Source of the DNA: a virus
DNA: 64,000 bases
Virus record (IMG/VR): IMGVR_UViG_3300030108_004017
Span: 45,435-109,434 of that record
Reading direction: 5' to 3' (one strand)
Positions 14,412 to 23,939 of the stretch are shown here, in pieces. How positions within the stretch are numbered: the first letter of the stretch is position 1; each line of letters begins with the position of its first letter. The notes beneath the pieces are model-generated. The model saw only the letters and a list, made by a program, of their open reading frames with translations. It had not been told where the DNA came from and made no database searches. Both the position numbers and the translations under genes were made by a program.

Positions 14412-15156
14412 ATTGTCTATCCTCTACTAAATCCATCATCACATAAGTAAAAATTTTATCGTTATCTGTCTCACACCATTTAGTCCACAACTTACCTCTG
14501 TTTGCAAACTGATTGATATGTGTTTCTGAATATTCATATTTCTTTTCTTCTGATATTGTGTCGTGAGTGTGTTCAACATAAACATACCAATTTTCCCAAC
14601 CGTGGTCTATGAGTGTTACACAATAATCTGGTACTTCTGAGTTTCCCCAAAATTGTTCATCTAATTTATGGTCCCAAGTAATTTCTGGCCTTAGAAAGTT
14701 TACCCCATCTGTCCAAAAAACTTCAAACGATTGAGGTGACTCAAATTGTAAACTTGGTACTCTCATCTTACTTTGTTTTCCGTGAACTCGTGAACCAATA
14801 CAACCACATTTATCTTTCGACTCCATAACTTTTATATAAGTATCAATCCAATTCTCCTTATGTATTAAAAAATCGTCCTCAAGTATAACTACCCAATCGT
14901 GGTCATCTCTTTGATATGAAAGTCCCTTGTTTATTGCCACTGCAATATTTGCTGCAGGTTCTGACCTTTCTTTGATTACTTCTGGTTGTAATTCAAATTC
15001 ATCATATACATCTTCAGGAAAATTACCATTTTTTACCACAATAAATTCACACTCGTGGTTTTTATTTTTATCCAATACCTCTTGTACTACATTAGATAAC
15101 AACTTCAATCTTCTTGCAGTAGTGGGTATTACAAATAATACTTTACTCATATCCAA
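14401..15156 (-). CDS. Family 2 glycosyltransferase
   Basis: 251 aa. GT-A: KVLFVIPTTARRLKLLSNVV, FIVVKNGNFPEDV, and VVILEDDFLIHKENW as the metal site (E-D-D near 93-95). The later NSEVPDYCVTLIDHGWENW supplies a His. Typical of marine phage GT2 enzymes. It overlaps the sulfotransferase-like gene by 14 bp. Confidence 0.75.
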   Translation of the reverse strand: MDMSKVLFVIPTTARRLKLLSNVVQEVLDKNKNHECEFIVVKNGNFPEDVYDEFELQPEVIKERSEPAANIAVAINKGLSYQRDDHDWVVILEDDFLIHKENWIDTYIKVMESKDKCGCIGSRVHGKQSKMRVPSLQFESPQSFEVFWTDGVNFLRPEITWDHKLDEQFWGNSEVPDYCVTLIDHGWENWYVYVEHTHDTISEEKKYEYSETHINQFANRGKLWTKWCETDNDKIFTYVMMDLVEDRQYAE

Positions 15157-15883
15157 AATACTCCTGTAACTCTTGAGAGTATTCCCAAAAGTCTAATTTT
15201 TCTTTTTCATTCCATCTTTGGTGGTTTTCTATTTTCTTATTATACCTTCCACTTCCAATGTTTGTATTCTCATTACCTTTCAAAATCTGATTGGAATCAA
15301 CTAAAGGTTGTTCACACCATACTGATAACTCTTTCAAACTCTCCTCTGTTGAATCCTCGATCCTGTGTACTTTCCAACTATCTTCTGGTATCTCTGCCAA
15401 ATAATTTAGTGCCCTTCTATTTCTTTCATTCCACATCCAAGATGCCTTTCCAATCAAAGACATATTGTCCCATCTGTCTCTAACCAAATCACCCTCTAAT
15501 GGATAATGGTCTAACTCTACTCTCTCTGCCCATCCTCTATTTACGGCTGATGTAACAAAATCTCTACCATCTCTTACTAATAAAATAAACTTCACATCAC
15601 CCTCAAAGAATTTATAGATTCCATCTACCAACCAAGTCATAGAATTATCTACATTCATAAATGATTCTTTATGTGGATGTAATTGTTCTAAGTCGTGATA
15701 CATCAACTTTGAACTATAAAGTCTGTCTTCAAATCTTGGAAATGGATTACGAACTGCAGTGTTCATCCTAACATATAATGGATGAAATCTCTCGAATGTT
15801 TTATACTCGTGAACTCCACCAAAGGCTTTTGCAAACCCTCGTGTACCACATCTTCCTGTTCCAACTACTATAGTTTTTTTCAT
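15143..15883 (-). CDS. Sulfotransferase-family protein
   Basis: 246 aa. The PAPS-binding motifs are visible: VGTGRCGT (5-prime phosphosulfate loop, 7-14) and LLVRDGRDFVTSAVNRG (3-prime phosphate site, 101-117). It probably sulfates a sugar or surface glycan. The start at 15883 is chosen because GGAGG lies eight bases upstream; a TTG five codons earlier would place that site inside the gene. Sits among glycosyltransferases, so it may finish the phage-made glycan. PAPS would come from the host. Confidence 0.8.
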   Translation of the reverse strand: MKKTIVVGTGRCGTRGFAKAFGGVHEYKTFERFHPLYVRMNTAVRNPFPRFEDRLYSSKLMYHDLEQLHPHKESFMNVDNSMTWLVDGIYKFFEGDVKFILLVRDGRDFVTSAVNRGWAERVELDHYPLEGDLVRDRWDNMSLIGKASWMWNERNRRALNYLAEIPEDSWKVHRIEDSTEESLKELSVWCEQPLVDSNQILKGNENTNIGSGRYNKKIENHQRWNEKEKLDFWEYSQELQEYFGYE

Positions 15884-16728
15884 TTTGCTGTCCTCCAATG
15901 TAAAACTCCCTTACCACCTGGTCCACCTTTTTCTTCATAGATTCCATAACCCAACTTACAAATACTATCAGTAAAATCCACCTCACTAAATGCGGCTTGA
16001 ACTTTTCTATTGTATGATGAAGTTACATCCTCAGTATATTGTGGTAAAAACTCAAGGGCTCTTTCTACCATTTGTGGTCTGGTCAATCCTGTTACTTGAA
16101 TTTTATCACCATACCCATTGTGAATAAATCCACCCTCAACTTTTGACCAATTCAATTGTCCCCACTTATCACAAACCTCACCCAAGATTTTAGTTGAAGA
16201 CATTCCTGTACCATTATGTGCAGAACAAGTACCTATTCTTTTGAATGGGTCTCTTTTATTCACTCCAATTGATGCAAAAAATCCTATTTCATTATTTTTT
16301 TCCATTGTCATAATCGAATTTGATATTACATTTTCATCCCACCCATACTTTGAAACCTGGTCATCTTCGTAGAATATAAAATAATCATATCCATTATCTC
16401 TTTCTTGTCTAAATACATAATCAAACAATCCATACGACCAACCACCTAAATTATTATTTCTTCGTACAAAGGTGATAAATTGATTTCTATCAGATTCTTT
16501 TTCCAAATAATCCAAACATTTCTTATCAGAATCCTCTGTATAGTTTACTCCCAAGAACACTTGTATGTTTTTATTTGATATAGAATTGGCATACTTCATA
16601 ACATTTTGACACATATCAAATAATTTAGTATCATTATTTGGATTGTCTCGTGAACCACCTACAACTGCTCTTGTTTTCAAGAAAAGTGAAATAACAATTG
16701 ATACTTTCCTATCTCCTAACTGACTCAT
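15880..16728 (-). CDS. GT2-like glycosyltransferase
   Basis: 282 aa. Begins VSIVISLFLKTRAVVGGSRD; YFIFYEDDQVSKYGW gives a D-D metal site near 114-116. The C-terminal half (KGGPGGKGVLHW end) is less typical. It is probably a GT-A enzyme of the same broad group as the 14401-15156 product. It overlaps RfbH and the sulfotransferase by four bases each. Confidence 0.6.
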   Translation of the reverse strand: MSQLGDRKVSIVISLFLKTRAVVGGSRDNPNNDTKLFDMCQNVMKYANSISNKNIQVFLGVNYTEDSDKKCLDYLEKESDRNQFITFVRRNNNLGGWSYGLFDYVFRQERDNGYDYFIFYEDDQVSKYGWDENVISNSIMTMEKNNEIGFFASIGVNKRDPFKRIGTCSAHNGTGMSSTKILGEVCDKWGQLNWSKVEGGFIHNGYGDKIQVTGLTRPQMVERALEFLPQYTEDVTSSYNRKVQAAFSEVDFTDSICKLGYGIYEEKGGPGGKGVLHWRTAK

Positions 16729-18023
16729 ATTTTTCTCACTACATCCTCTATGTACTGAAACACATCATCGTTGTAATGTGGTGCAGCCCCTACAAAAAAT
16801 ATTCTATCCAAGACCTCATTTGAATTTGGATATAATTTGTAATCATCCAAATGTGAGTAACCAGAATGTATCAAAATATTACCCGCAAAATAGTTACGAG
16901 TCTGTATTTTATGTTCTTCAAGGTGACTAACAATCTTATCTTTTTGTTCCTTGTCCTTACAAATTATTGGTGTACCAAACCACGAAGTATCGGCTTGGTC
17001 TAACTGAATTGGTACTTTTATATCAAGATTATCTTCAAATATTTTAGAAACTCTTTCTCTTGACTCTCTTCTTTTCTCTTCAATGAAATCAAACTTCTTC
17101 AATTGTTCGAGTCCAAGTGCACCTTGTAAGTCTAATGGTTTTAGATTGTATCCCATATTGGTAAAAATATATTTGTGGTCTACTATACCATCATACATTG
17201 GTTCTAACCACTTATCAAATCTATTACCACAAGTTCCACAAGCAAGTAAATTAGCACTACCAACACAATAACAATCTCTTCCCCACCAAGAAAAACTTCT
17301 CACCATAGAAATCAAATCCTCATCTGTTGATGAAATCATACCACCCTCACCACAAGTAATGTGATGTGCTGGATAGAAAGAACAAGAAGATACTTTTGCC
17401 ATTTCTGTTAGATATTTACCATTCCATAATGTACCAAGTGAATCACATCCATCTAAAATCAATTCCAAGTTATATTTCTTACATAAGTAATCTAAGAAAT
17501 CCATATTACAAGGATTACCTAATACTGGTGATAAAAATATACCTCGTGTTTTACTTGTTATCTTTTTCTCTATTAGTTTTACATCAAAATTCAATGTGTC
17601 GAATTCGATGTCCACAAATATTGGTGTCATATTATTCTGAACAATAGGTGCAATGGTAGTTGGAAATCCAACTGGTGATACAATTATCTCATCACCATCA
17701 TTCCATTTCAAATGTTTCTTTATTCCTGCAATCATAACAAGATTTGCAGAACTACCACTATTGACCATAACTGAGTTTCCACACTTGAATCTGTTTGAGA
17801 ATTTCTTTTCAAATTTATATACATTTTCACCTGAACTCAACCACTTACCAGTCAAAAATGAAACAACACCAGCCTTCAACTCATCAGAATCCCAATAAGG
17901 ACCTGAATAGTATATTGGAGTCTCACCAGGAACTATATCTGAGGTATTGTACGAGTACCTCAATACACTCTTATCTGATTCAATCTCATCAATGAGATTC
18001 TTTATTTTGTCTACTACACTCAT
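16725..18023 (-). CDS. rfbH: RfbH-type sugar 3-dehydrase (E1), PMP and [2Fe-2S]
   Basis: 432 aa. RfbH/E1 removes the C3 hydroxyl of CDP-4-keto-6-deoxyglucose, the key step toward 3,6-dideoxyhexoses (abequose, paratose, tyvelose, ascarylose). It is an aminotransferase-fold enzyme in which His replaces the PLP lysine. Both hallmarks are here: SFYPAHHITCGEGG with H220/H221, and iron-sulfur cysteines C193, C251, C253 and C262, nearly the C-x57-C-x-C-x7-C spacing of E1. The start at 18023 follows GAGGATATAGA and overlaps the upstream stop (ATGA). No E3 reductase and no CDP-glucose synthesis genes are visible in the window, so host enzymes would have to supply them. Confidence 0.93.
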   Translation of the reverse strand: MSVVDKIKNLIDEIESDKSVLRYSYNTSDIVPGETPIYYSGPYWDSDELKAGVVSFLTGKWLSSGENVYKFEKKFSNRFKCGNSVMVNSGSSANLVMIAGIKKHLKWNDGDEIIVSPVGFPTTIAPIVQNNMTPIFVDIEFDTLNFDVKLIEKKITSKTRGIFLSPVLGNPCNMDFLDYLCKKYNLELILDGCDSLGTLWNGKYLTEMAKVSSCSFYPAHHITCGEGGMISSTDEDLISMVRSFSWWGRDCYCVGSANLLACGTCGNRFDKWLEPMYDGIVDHKYIFTNMGYNLKPLDLQGALGLEQLKKFDFIEEKRRESRERVSKIFEDNLDIKVPIQLDQADTSWFGTPIICKDKEQKDKIVSHLEEHKIQTRNYFAGNILIHSGYSHLDDYKLYPNSNEVLDRIFFVGAAPHYNDDVFQYIEDVVRKI

Positions 18024-18235
18024 TCTATATCCTCTGAAAATACTTCTACACATAATACATTTGTATCATTTATCATTACTATTCTACCATCCTTTAGTTC
18101 TAATTTAGTCATTTGACCTTGTTTTATTTTGGATGTCGATACACCCTCAAATGTTCTTTTCACTCCGCCAACAAAGTGAATTATCTGTGTTACATACTCA
18201 CCTTTTGATTTTAGTGATGATTGTAAATCCCTCAT
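18020..18235 (-). CDS. Small hypothetical protein in glycan operon
   Basis: 71 aa. Alternating beta strands (TQIIHFVGGVKRTFEG, TKLELKDGRIVMINDTN) suggest a small beta barrel. Sandwiched with ATGA overlaps between the RfbH gene and a larger unknown gene. No function recognised. Confidence 0.55.
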   Translation of the reverse strand: MRDLQSSLKSKGEYVTQIIHFVGGVKRTFEGVSTSKIKQGQMTKLELKDGRIVMINDTNVLCVEVFSEDIE

Positions 18236-19371
18236 TCTTTTTCTGCTTTCTTTACAAATTCTTCATTAGAAACATACTTGAAATCAGACTTGAGCCATTC
18301 TTTAAATTCATCTATCATTTCATCTACAGGAATATTTTCCATCTCATTTCTTTTATACTTATCAAAAAAATGTATCTGATGTAAGTCTTGTGTTATATCT
18401 CTCATCCACTCGAATTGTTGTCTCCAAACATCGTTTTTATTGTGTTGAACAAACATAGGTTTTCTATACTTCATAAAATAATTTAGAGTACAAGCACCAG
18501 TTGAACCCCAAATTGACATATCTGTTAGTTCAAGAACTGCCATCTGATATCCTAAAATTGTTTTTTCGGACATACAATCTATCAAGGGTGCTGGAACATC
18601 GTTTTTTACAATCATTTGATTTATATGTGGATACTTTTTTACCACTTCTTCATCAAGTTCTAAGAACCCTGCAGAACCTTCTATTACAAAATTTAGAATA
18701 TTTACACCAAACTCATCAAGTCTTATCATAAACTCTTCCCAAAGTTTTGGACTCCAACTCTCAAAGTCTAATTCACCTTGTCGATATCTTTGTTTTGCAA
18801 ATATTGATATCAAAGGTTTTCTTTCTTTTTTATGTATATGATTTTGAATCATATCTTTTACTAAGTTCAACTCTTTTAGTGGTGGTGTATAATATTCAAT
18901 AATACCTGCAGGTCTTTCCATATATCTTTTATCTTTTATGTACTCACTCGGACTATATTTATAAACATCTCCATACTCTCCACACTTATCACAAATATGA
19001 TTATAAAAATCTTGTATTGGTTTAGGTATTTCTGCCATCATAACATTTTCATTATCACTTCTTCTAGCCCAAGTGTCTCTCATCTCAGGAATTTTAATCT
19101 CTTTACCGTGTTCGTCACCAAAATTATGTGGTATTGGAATGTAGTAGTCACAAAAATCTCTATACAATGGCTGACTACCCAACTCACCTACCACCACAAC
19201 TATCATCTTCTTATCATCGTCACTTGAATATTTATCTACTTGTAATCTACACTCAGGAATCCACCAATTAGTTTCATAACTAAACTCACCACACCAAGGT
19301 CCTAATACTAAAAACTCCACCTTACCTTTATAGTCACCATCCTTGAATAAACCTTTTATTTCCTCAAGCAT
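18232..19371 (-). CDS. Unknown glycan-operon protein, possibly GT-B
   Basis: 379 aa. Begins LEEIKGLFKDG, then VEFLVLGPWCGEFSYETNWW. The centre has two CxxC-like cysteines (HICDKCGEYGD), and the C-half (GSAGFLELDEEVVKKYPH, MSIWGSTGACTLNYF) looks like the ligand-binding half of GT-B heptosyltransferase-type enzymes. A sugar transferase is likely from position and fold impression only. Confidence 0.45.
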   Translation of the reverse strand: MLEEIKGLFKDGDYKGKVEFLVLGPWCGEFSYETNWWIPECRLQVDKYSSDDDKKMIVVVVGELGSQPLYRDFCDYYIPIPHNFGDEHGKEIKIPEMRDTWARRSDNENVMMAEIPKPIQDFYNHICDKCGEYGDVYKYSPSEYIKDKRYMERPAGIIEYYTPPLKELNLVKDMIQNHIHKKERKPLISIFAKQRYRQGELDFESWSPKLWEEFMIRLDEFGVNILNFVIEGSAGFLELDEEVVKKYPHINQMIVKNDVPAPLIDCMSEKTILGYQMAVLELTDMSIWGSTGACTLNYFMKYRKPMFVQHNKNDVWRQQFEWMRDITQDLHQIHFFDKYKRNEMENIPVDEMIDEFKEWLKSDFKYVSNEEFVKKAEKE

Positions 19372-20329
19372 TCTTATACTCCTGTACCTTTTCGACTATG
19401 TATTCTATATCATTGTCTTGTAATTTATGATGAAATGGAATTGATAATGTGGTCTCTCCGTGATTATTTACTTTCGGTATGTCGTGGTATCTAAGATGCC
19501 AATCCCATTCATAATGATTGTATAATTCTATTTGATGAATTGGTTTATAATGTACACCTGTAATTATACCTTGTTCTTTGAACCATTTTATTGCATCTTG
19601 ATTGTTATCAACTCGTATTCTATAAAGATGTCTACTTGTATTTTTCAACCCAAGATTCTTGTTATAATAATTTCTTATGTAGTCAATCTTTTCGTGTCTC
19701 TCATCTAAAAATCTTAGGTTTTCTAATGCCATCTCTGCCTGTATTGTTGGTAAATATGTTTTGTGTCCATACCTAATTGGTTCTCGTGACCAAGAATCTA
19801 TCTCTCGTTTCATACCATAAAATCCAAGACTACTTAGTAATTCAATACCTTCTTTATTATTTGATACAACTAATCCACCATCCAATGATGATAATGGTTT
19901 TGTTGGGTACAATGAAAATATCATATAGTCATCATCATTACAATTATCAGAAAATTGATTCCTATCAAGTTGTTGTGCAGAATCTACTATCTTTTTATCA
20001 CCCATAAACTCTTGCCACAACACATAGGAATGTCCAACCCAATCAACATCATCATTCAAGTATATTTCCATACCTGCATGATGTAGTGCATTCGGAACGA
20101 CAGGTGGAATCATACTTGGAATATCAAGACTTGTCTCATTGTTGATAAACTCAGGACGACTAAACATAAGTTCTATTATAAATGATGCACTACAGAATGA
20201 TGCACAATATTTCGCACCAACATATTCACAAATCTGTTCTTCAAGTTTTCTAACTGCAGAACCGTGTAATAAATGGTCTAATTTCTTAGTGTCTATTTTG
20301 TAATTATTGAATTCAAATAAATTAATCAT
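19364..20329 (-). CDS. DegT/DnrJ-type sugar aminotransferase
   Basis: 321 aa, short for the family (usual 360-400). PLP lysine in SLYPTKPLSSLDGG at about K144, with DSAQQLD before it as the cofactor-contacting segment. C-terminal HYKPIHQIELYNHYEW and LSIPFHHKLQDNDI are typical of sugar aminotransferases. Together with the FdtA-like isomerase (23920-24414) it could make a 3-amino-3-deoxy sugar such as Fuc3N or Qui3N; this pairing is inference. Confidence 0.82.
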   Translation of the reverse strand: MINLFEFNNYKIDTKKLDHLLHGSAVRKLEEQICEYVGAKYCASFCSASFIIELMFSRPEFINNETSLDIPSMIPPVVPNALHHAGMEIYLNDDVDWVGHSYVLWQEFMGDKKIVDSAQQLDRNQFSDNCNDDDYMIFSLYPTKPLSSLDGGLVVSNNKEGIELLSSLGFYGMKREIDSWSREPIRYGHKTYLPTIQAEMALENLRFLDERHEKIDYIRNYYNKNLGLKNTSRHLYRIRVDNNQDAIKWFKEQGIITGVHYKPIHQIELYNHYEWDWHLRYHDIPKVNNHGETTLSIPFHHKLQDNDIEYIVEKVQEYKNA

Positions 20330-21050
20330 TCAATATCCTTTCAAGTTTACTACAATCCATTGTTGTGTTTGTACCCATCTTTACATTACTTACATCTGAT
20401 AGTGATATTCTTCCAATGTCTTCTTTATGTGTTTTAGATACAAAGTCATACACCGACCTTGATTCACCACCTACATTTATGATACCTTTTTCATCTAACA
20501 ATTTCAATGTAATGTCAGCAGCCTCATCATCCCAAATCAAACTCTTATACATATCATCTAATGCTTTTGGATGTGGAAATGGTTTGTTATTCATACAAAT
20601 TCTTAGTATTAGTGAATTATCATAAATCATACAAGGTGTTTCACCACCAAGTTTTGACCAACCATAATTGTTGAATGGTTTTACTGGTGAGTCTTCCGTA
20701 TAGTTTCCATCTTTACCCTCATAAACATAATCAGTAGATACATAAATTACTTTCATATCAAATTTCATACAACCAAGAACCACATTACTACTACCAATTA
20801 TATTTGTCTCTATACTATCGTGTGGTCTTTCTTGATGTACAACCATTGGTCTTGTTAGTGCCCCAGCGTGTATTACGATGTCTGTATCTGTTTGACTCCA
20901 CAAATAATCATAAACACCACCGTGTCCCCAAAGTTTTCTTATATCCATTTCTTCTTTAGTTGGACAAAGTATTTCGTGACCTAACTCACTACCTTTTTCT
21001 TTTAGTAAAGATGCAAATTTACCCTTACCACCTGTAACTATTATTTTCAT
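20322..21050 (-). CDS. RmlD-like NAD(P)-dependent sugar reductase
   Basis: 242 aa, extended SDR. Rossmann start KIIVTGGKGKFASLLKE; active-site YGWSK (Y-x-x-x-K) near 129-133, with VSTDYVYEGKDGNY before it, as in dTDP-4-dehydrorhamnose reductase. Shorter than usual RmlD (about 290). It overlaps the DegT gene by 8 bp. Reduces a 4-keto sugar nucleotide; exact substrate unknown. Confidence 0.78.
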   Translation of the reverse strand: MKIIVTGGKGKFASLLKEKGSELGHEILCPTKEEMDIRKLWGHGGVYDYLWSQTDTDIVIHAGALTRPMVVHQERPHDSIETNIIGSSNVVLGCMKFDMKVIYVSTDYVYEGKDGNYTEDSPVKPFNNYGWSKLGGETPCMIYDNSLILRICMNNKPFPHPKALDDMYKSLIWDDEAADITLKLLDEKGIINVGGESRSVYDFVSKTHKEDIGRISLSDVSNVKMGTNTTMDCSKLERILND

Positions 21051-21449
21051 TTACCCCTCTACTCTTAGATATTCTTGTAAAACTTTATCCTTTGGTTTTA
21101 CATTCATATTATTATTTTGGAATATCTCCCAAGAGTCTTTAGCATATTTACCGATACCATATAATTCTATGGGATCTGTAAATCCATCATTATATTCTTT
21201 ACTAAATTTCATTAGTGTTGCAGCTCTCTTGAACTGCATCCCCAATGGTGTGAGTAATTCAGATAGTTCTTCATAATCAGCTACTGATAAATCCTTAGCA
21301 GTTGGATACTTTTTGAATAATTTATGTCTTACCCTATCCACTTGTTTTCTGTTTGTTAGATTTAACATTATACAACAAACCAACATTTTCCAACCATCAG
21401 GTTGATAAATCTCTTGTAATAATGGTCTTACTATATCTCTGATTTTCAT
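21051..21449 (-). CDS. MBD4-like HhH DNA glycosylase
   Basis: 132 aa. Matches the catalytic domain of MBD4-type mismatch glycosylases (remove T or U opposite G): WKMLVCCIMLNLTNRKQVD, LSVADYEELSELLTPLGM, the helix-hairpin-helix ELYGIGKYAKDS (95-106) and a catalytic Asp at about D121 in KPKDKVLQEY. No iron-sulfur cysteines, as in MBD4. It is nearly the minimal domain. A DNA-repair enzyme in the middle of the sugar operon is odd; it may protect or edit phage DNA whose cytosines deaminate. It overlaps the epimerase gene by four bases. Confidence 0.82.
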   Translation of the reverse strand: MKIRDIVRPLLQEIYQPDGWKMLVCCIMLNLTNRKQVDRVRHKLFKKYPTAKDLSVADYEELSELLTPLGMQFKRAATLMKFSKEYNDGFTDPIELYGIGKYAKDSWEIFQNNNMNVKPKDKVLQEYLRVEG

Positions 21450-22360
21450 CTTACGAGTTTATTTTTTATGTAATCTAAAATATCCCCACTTGGATTCCAA
21501 CCCAAAATGTCTTGTGCCTTTGTATCTGTATTTAGACTCTCCCTAACTTCACCAGGTCTTTCATCTAAGTATTTTGTAGGATAGTTCTCACCAAACGAAT
21601 CAGCCAATTCATTGATTGAATAATTTTTACCATTACCTAATTCTATTTCTTCACCACTAATTTTGTGACTTCTATTACTTTCAAGAATATAACTACACCT
21701 AATCAACCCATCAACAATATCTTTTACATAAGTAAAGTCTCTTCTCTGTTCCCCATCACCAGTTATTGTTAGTGGTCTACCTTCACCATATTGTCTTTCA
21801 AATATACCCAATACATTACAATAAGCACCCTCTGTATTTTGTCTCTCACCATACACATTATAAAATCTTGTGATAACGGTTGGTACATTGAATACTTTAT
21901 TATAAAGTCTTATCAATTCTTCACCTTGCCATTTTGTAAATGTATATGGATTTGCGTGTACATCTCCGTGTGATGAGGATGATGCCGCATATATTACAGG
22001 TATATTTCGTAGTCTCGCATACTCTAATACATTTTGTGTACCTAAAACATTACTACGAAAAGTAGCTTGTGGGTCTTCAAAAGATGGTTGTATTCTAGCT
22101 CTTGCAGCTAAATGAAAAATAATATCAGGTTGTTCTATCTCACAATCACACCAAAACTCACACCAACAACTATCTGATAAACTCCACCAACTTGGTTTTG
22201 AAATATCTATATTATGATATTTACATCCCTCAAGTTCTCTTTCTTTTTTTCCTGTATCGTAATTATCTACTGATGAAACTTTATAACCTTGTTTTAGTAA
22301 TTCTTCTATCAGATTTGTACCAACAAATCCAACTCCACCTGTTACTAATACTTTTTTCAT
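21446..22360 (-). CDS. NAD-dependent epimerase/dehydratase
   Basis: 304 aa, extended SDR. GGVGFVGTNLIEELLKQG at the N-terminus binds NAD; the catalytic Tyr/Lys are in YTFTKWQGEEL, preceded by the serine run ASSSSHGDV. FYNVYGERQN and a C-terminal LDERPGEVRESLNTDTKA are typical of UDP-sugar 4-epimerases. A small Cys/Trp-rich insertion near 62-75 (SDSCWCEFWCDCE) is unusual and could bind metal. Confidence 0.82.
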   Translation of the reverse strand: MKKVLVTGGVGFVGTNLIEELLKQGYKVSSVDNYDTGKKERELEGCKYHNIDISKPSWWSLSDSCWCEFWCDCEIEQPDIIFHLAARARIQPSFEDPQATFRSNVLGTQNVLEYARLRNIPVIYAASSSSHGDVHANPYTFTKWQGEELIRLYNKVFNVPTVITRFYNVYGERQNTEGAYCNVLGIFERQYGEGRPLTITGDGEQRRDFTYVKDIVDGLIRCSYILESNRSHKISGEEIELGNGKNYSINELADSFGENYPTKYLDERPGEVRESLNTDTKAQDILGWNPSGDILDYIKNKLVR

Positions 22361-23280
22361 CTTATACCATCCATTGCAACTGATGTACTAACCAACGATA
22401 ATTGTAAGTCACCACTTGGTACAAATCCTGTTCTTCTAATTTTTGAGTCATTCACTTTATAACTAAATTGATTCAATAACGGAGTCTCAACAAAATTGAG
22501 TTCTTGTTTACCAAAAACTTTTTCTAAGTTTTCAATAACTTCTTCTAATGTATAATTATTAGTCAAAATATTGTAAATCGTATTATTTTTTGCATCCATA
22601 TAAGGAATTTCTAATAAGTGTTGAACACTACGAACACAATCTGATAATTCCAAATAAGGTCTGTATTGTTTGTAATTTTCTTTCCATATCGTCAATGGTT
22701 CTTTCATTTTTGATTGCCAAATGAATTTATTTATTGCAGTATGAAATCTCATACCAATCGAAAATCCATAGATAGTTCCAAATCTTGGAATAATATAGTT
22801 ATGTGTTGTTGGGTCTATTTTCAACTTTAGATAGTTTTCAATCTCTACTTTTGATTCTGCATATGGTGATTGTGGATTTACATACTCATCATTATCTTCA
22901 TCCACTACACTAGCTGCGACACCATAAACACTTGTAGATGAGGGAAATATAAATCTCTTACAAGTAGAATCTACGAATTTATTTATTAGTTTTTTAGTAG
23001 ATACCACATTATGTTTTTCCAACTCTTCTTTGTTATCAAAACTACCAGCTGCATCTGTTATTGCACCAAAGTGTAATATCTCGTCAAATGTACTTAGAAA
23101 GGAAGAATCTAATTCAGAAAAATCAGACTCTACAAAATTTATTTTCTTATCCAACTCGAATAAAGAACAATACCTTTGAGTCAAAAGGTTATCAACTACG
23201 GTTATATCGTGGTCAAGTTTTCTTATAATTTGTGAACCAATATGTCCAAGTCCACCTGTAACAAGTATATTTTTTCTCAT
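22357..23280 (-). CDS. NAD-dependent epimerase/dehydratase
   Basis: 307 aa, second extended SDR in a row. NILVTGGLGHIGSQIIRKL binds NAD; PSSTSVYGVAAS and YAESKVEIENYL hold Ser, Tyr and Lys of the active site. GMRFHTAINKFIWQ and KQYRPYLELSDCVRS match sugar-nucleotide epimerases. Overlaps the neighbouring SDR gene by four bases. Product sugar unknown. Confidence 0.82.
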   Translation of the reverse strand: MRKNILVTGGLGHIGSQIIRKLDHDITVVDNLLTQRYCSLFELDKKINFVESDFSELDSSFLSTFDEILHFGAITDAAGSFDNKEELEKHNVVSTKKLINKFVDSTCKRFIFPSSTSVYGVAASVVDEDNDEYVNPQSPYAESKVEIENYLKLKIDPTTHNYIIPRFGTIYGFSIGMRFHTAINKFIWQSKMKEPLTIWKENYKQYRPYLELSDCVRSVQHLLEIPYMDAKNNTIYNILTNNYTLEEVIENLEKVFGKQELNFVETPLLNQFSYKVNDSKIRRTGFVPSGDLQLSLVSTSVAMDGIR

Positions 23281-23939
23281 AATTTACTCCAATAGTCTCC
23301 AAGAACACTTAGATTTTTTACTGCAGTTATCGTACTTTCTTTCCACTCATAACTTTCCCAATCATCAAAACTAATAATTCTGAAATCAAAACTAACTCTT
23401 GTAGTATCTGTAGTGTTTAGTTTATTTCCGTGAGTCAAAGTAGAACCATCCCATTGTATTACCTCACCATATTTACAAATCATTGGTGCATAATCTCCTT
23501 TGTCTACATTTGATTCTACCCAAATTGAAGTAGTCTCTTTAGTATCCATCAATGGTAGGAAGTAGTTTTTTTCATTGGGTGAGTGGTTGTATGAACTATC
23601 TCTATGAAATTTTGATACACCGATGTTACCAGGAAATTGAAATCTAAATGTTGGAATAGTCTGATAACATAACTGAGTATCTCCCCATTGTGGCTGTATG
23701 TAATCTTTCAAAAAACTTTTATACAACTCAAGAAAATTCAATCTATCACCACCAGTAACTTCACGATATACTCTTTTGTGGAAGATAGTTCTCTGTTCAG
23801 TTTTCAGTTGATTCAATAATTCATAATGTCTTTTATAATGTATTCTTTCTAATTCTTCCCCAATATAATCTTCGATTATTGTTCTGAATGGATAAATCTC
23901 ACTATCATATTGTAGATAATCAGTTCCTAATGGTCTCAT
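23277..23939 (-). CDS. StrG-like 2OG-Fe(II) oxygenase-type protein
   Basis: 220 aa. FHRDSSYNHSPNEKNYFLPL gives the H-x-D iron site; LTHGNKLNTTDTTRVSFDFR gives the distal His and the 2-oxoglutarate Arg. This layout matches the StrG family, linked to streptomycin biosynthesis and found in many sugar clusters. It probably hydroxylates or oxidises a sugar or acceptor. It overlaps both neighbours, so it belongs to the operon. Confidence 0.7.
   Translation of the reverse strand: MRPLGTDYLQYDSEIYPFRTIIEDYIGEELERIHYKRHYELLNQLKTEQRTIFHKRVYREVTGGDRLNFLELYKSFLKDYIQPQWGDTQLCYQTIPTFRFQFPGNIGVSKFHRDSSYNHSPNEKNYFLPLMDTKETTSIWVESNVDKGDYAPMICKYGEVIQWDGSTLTHGNKLNTTDTTRVSFDFRIISFDDWESYEWKESTITAVKNLSVLGDYWSKL

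Noticed and set aside
18950-18965. TATAAATA late promoters inside genes
   Set aside because: The octamer occurs by chance in AT-rich coding sequence; only copies directly before genes were listed, at low confidence.
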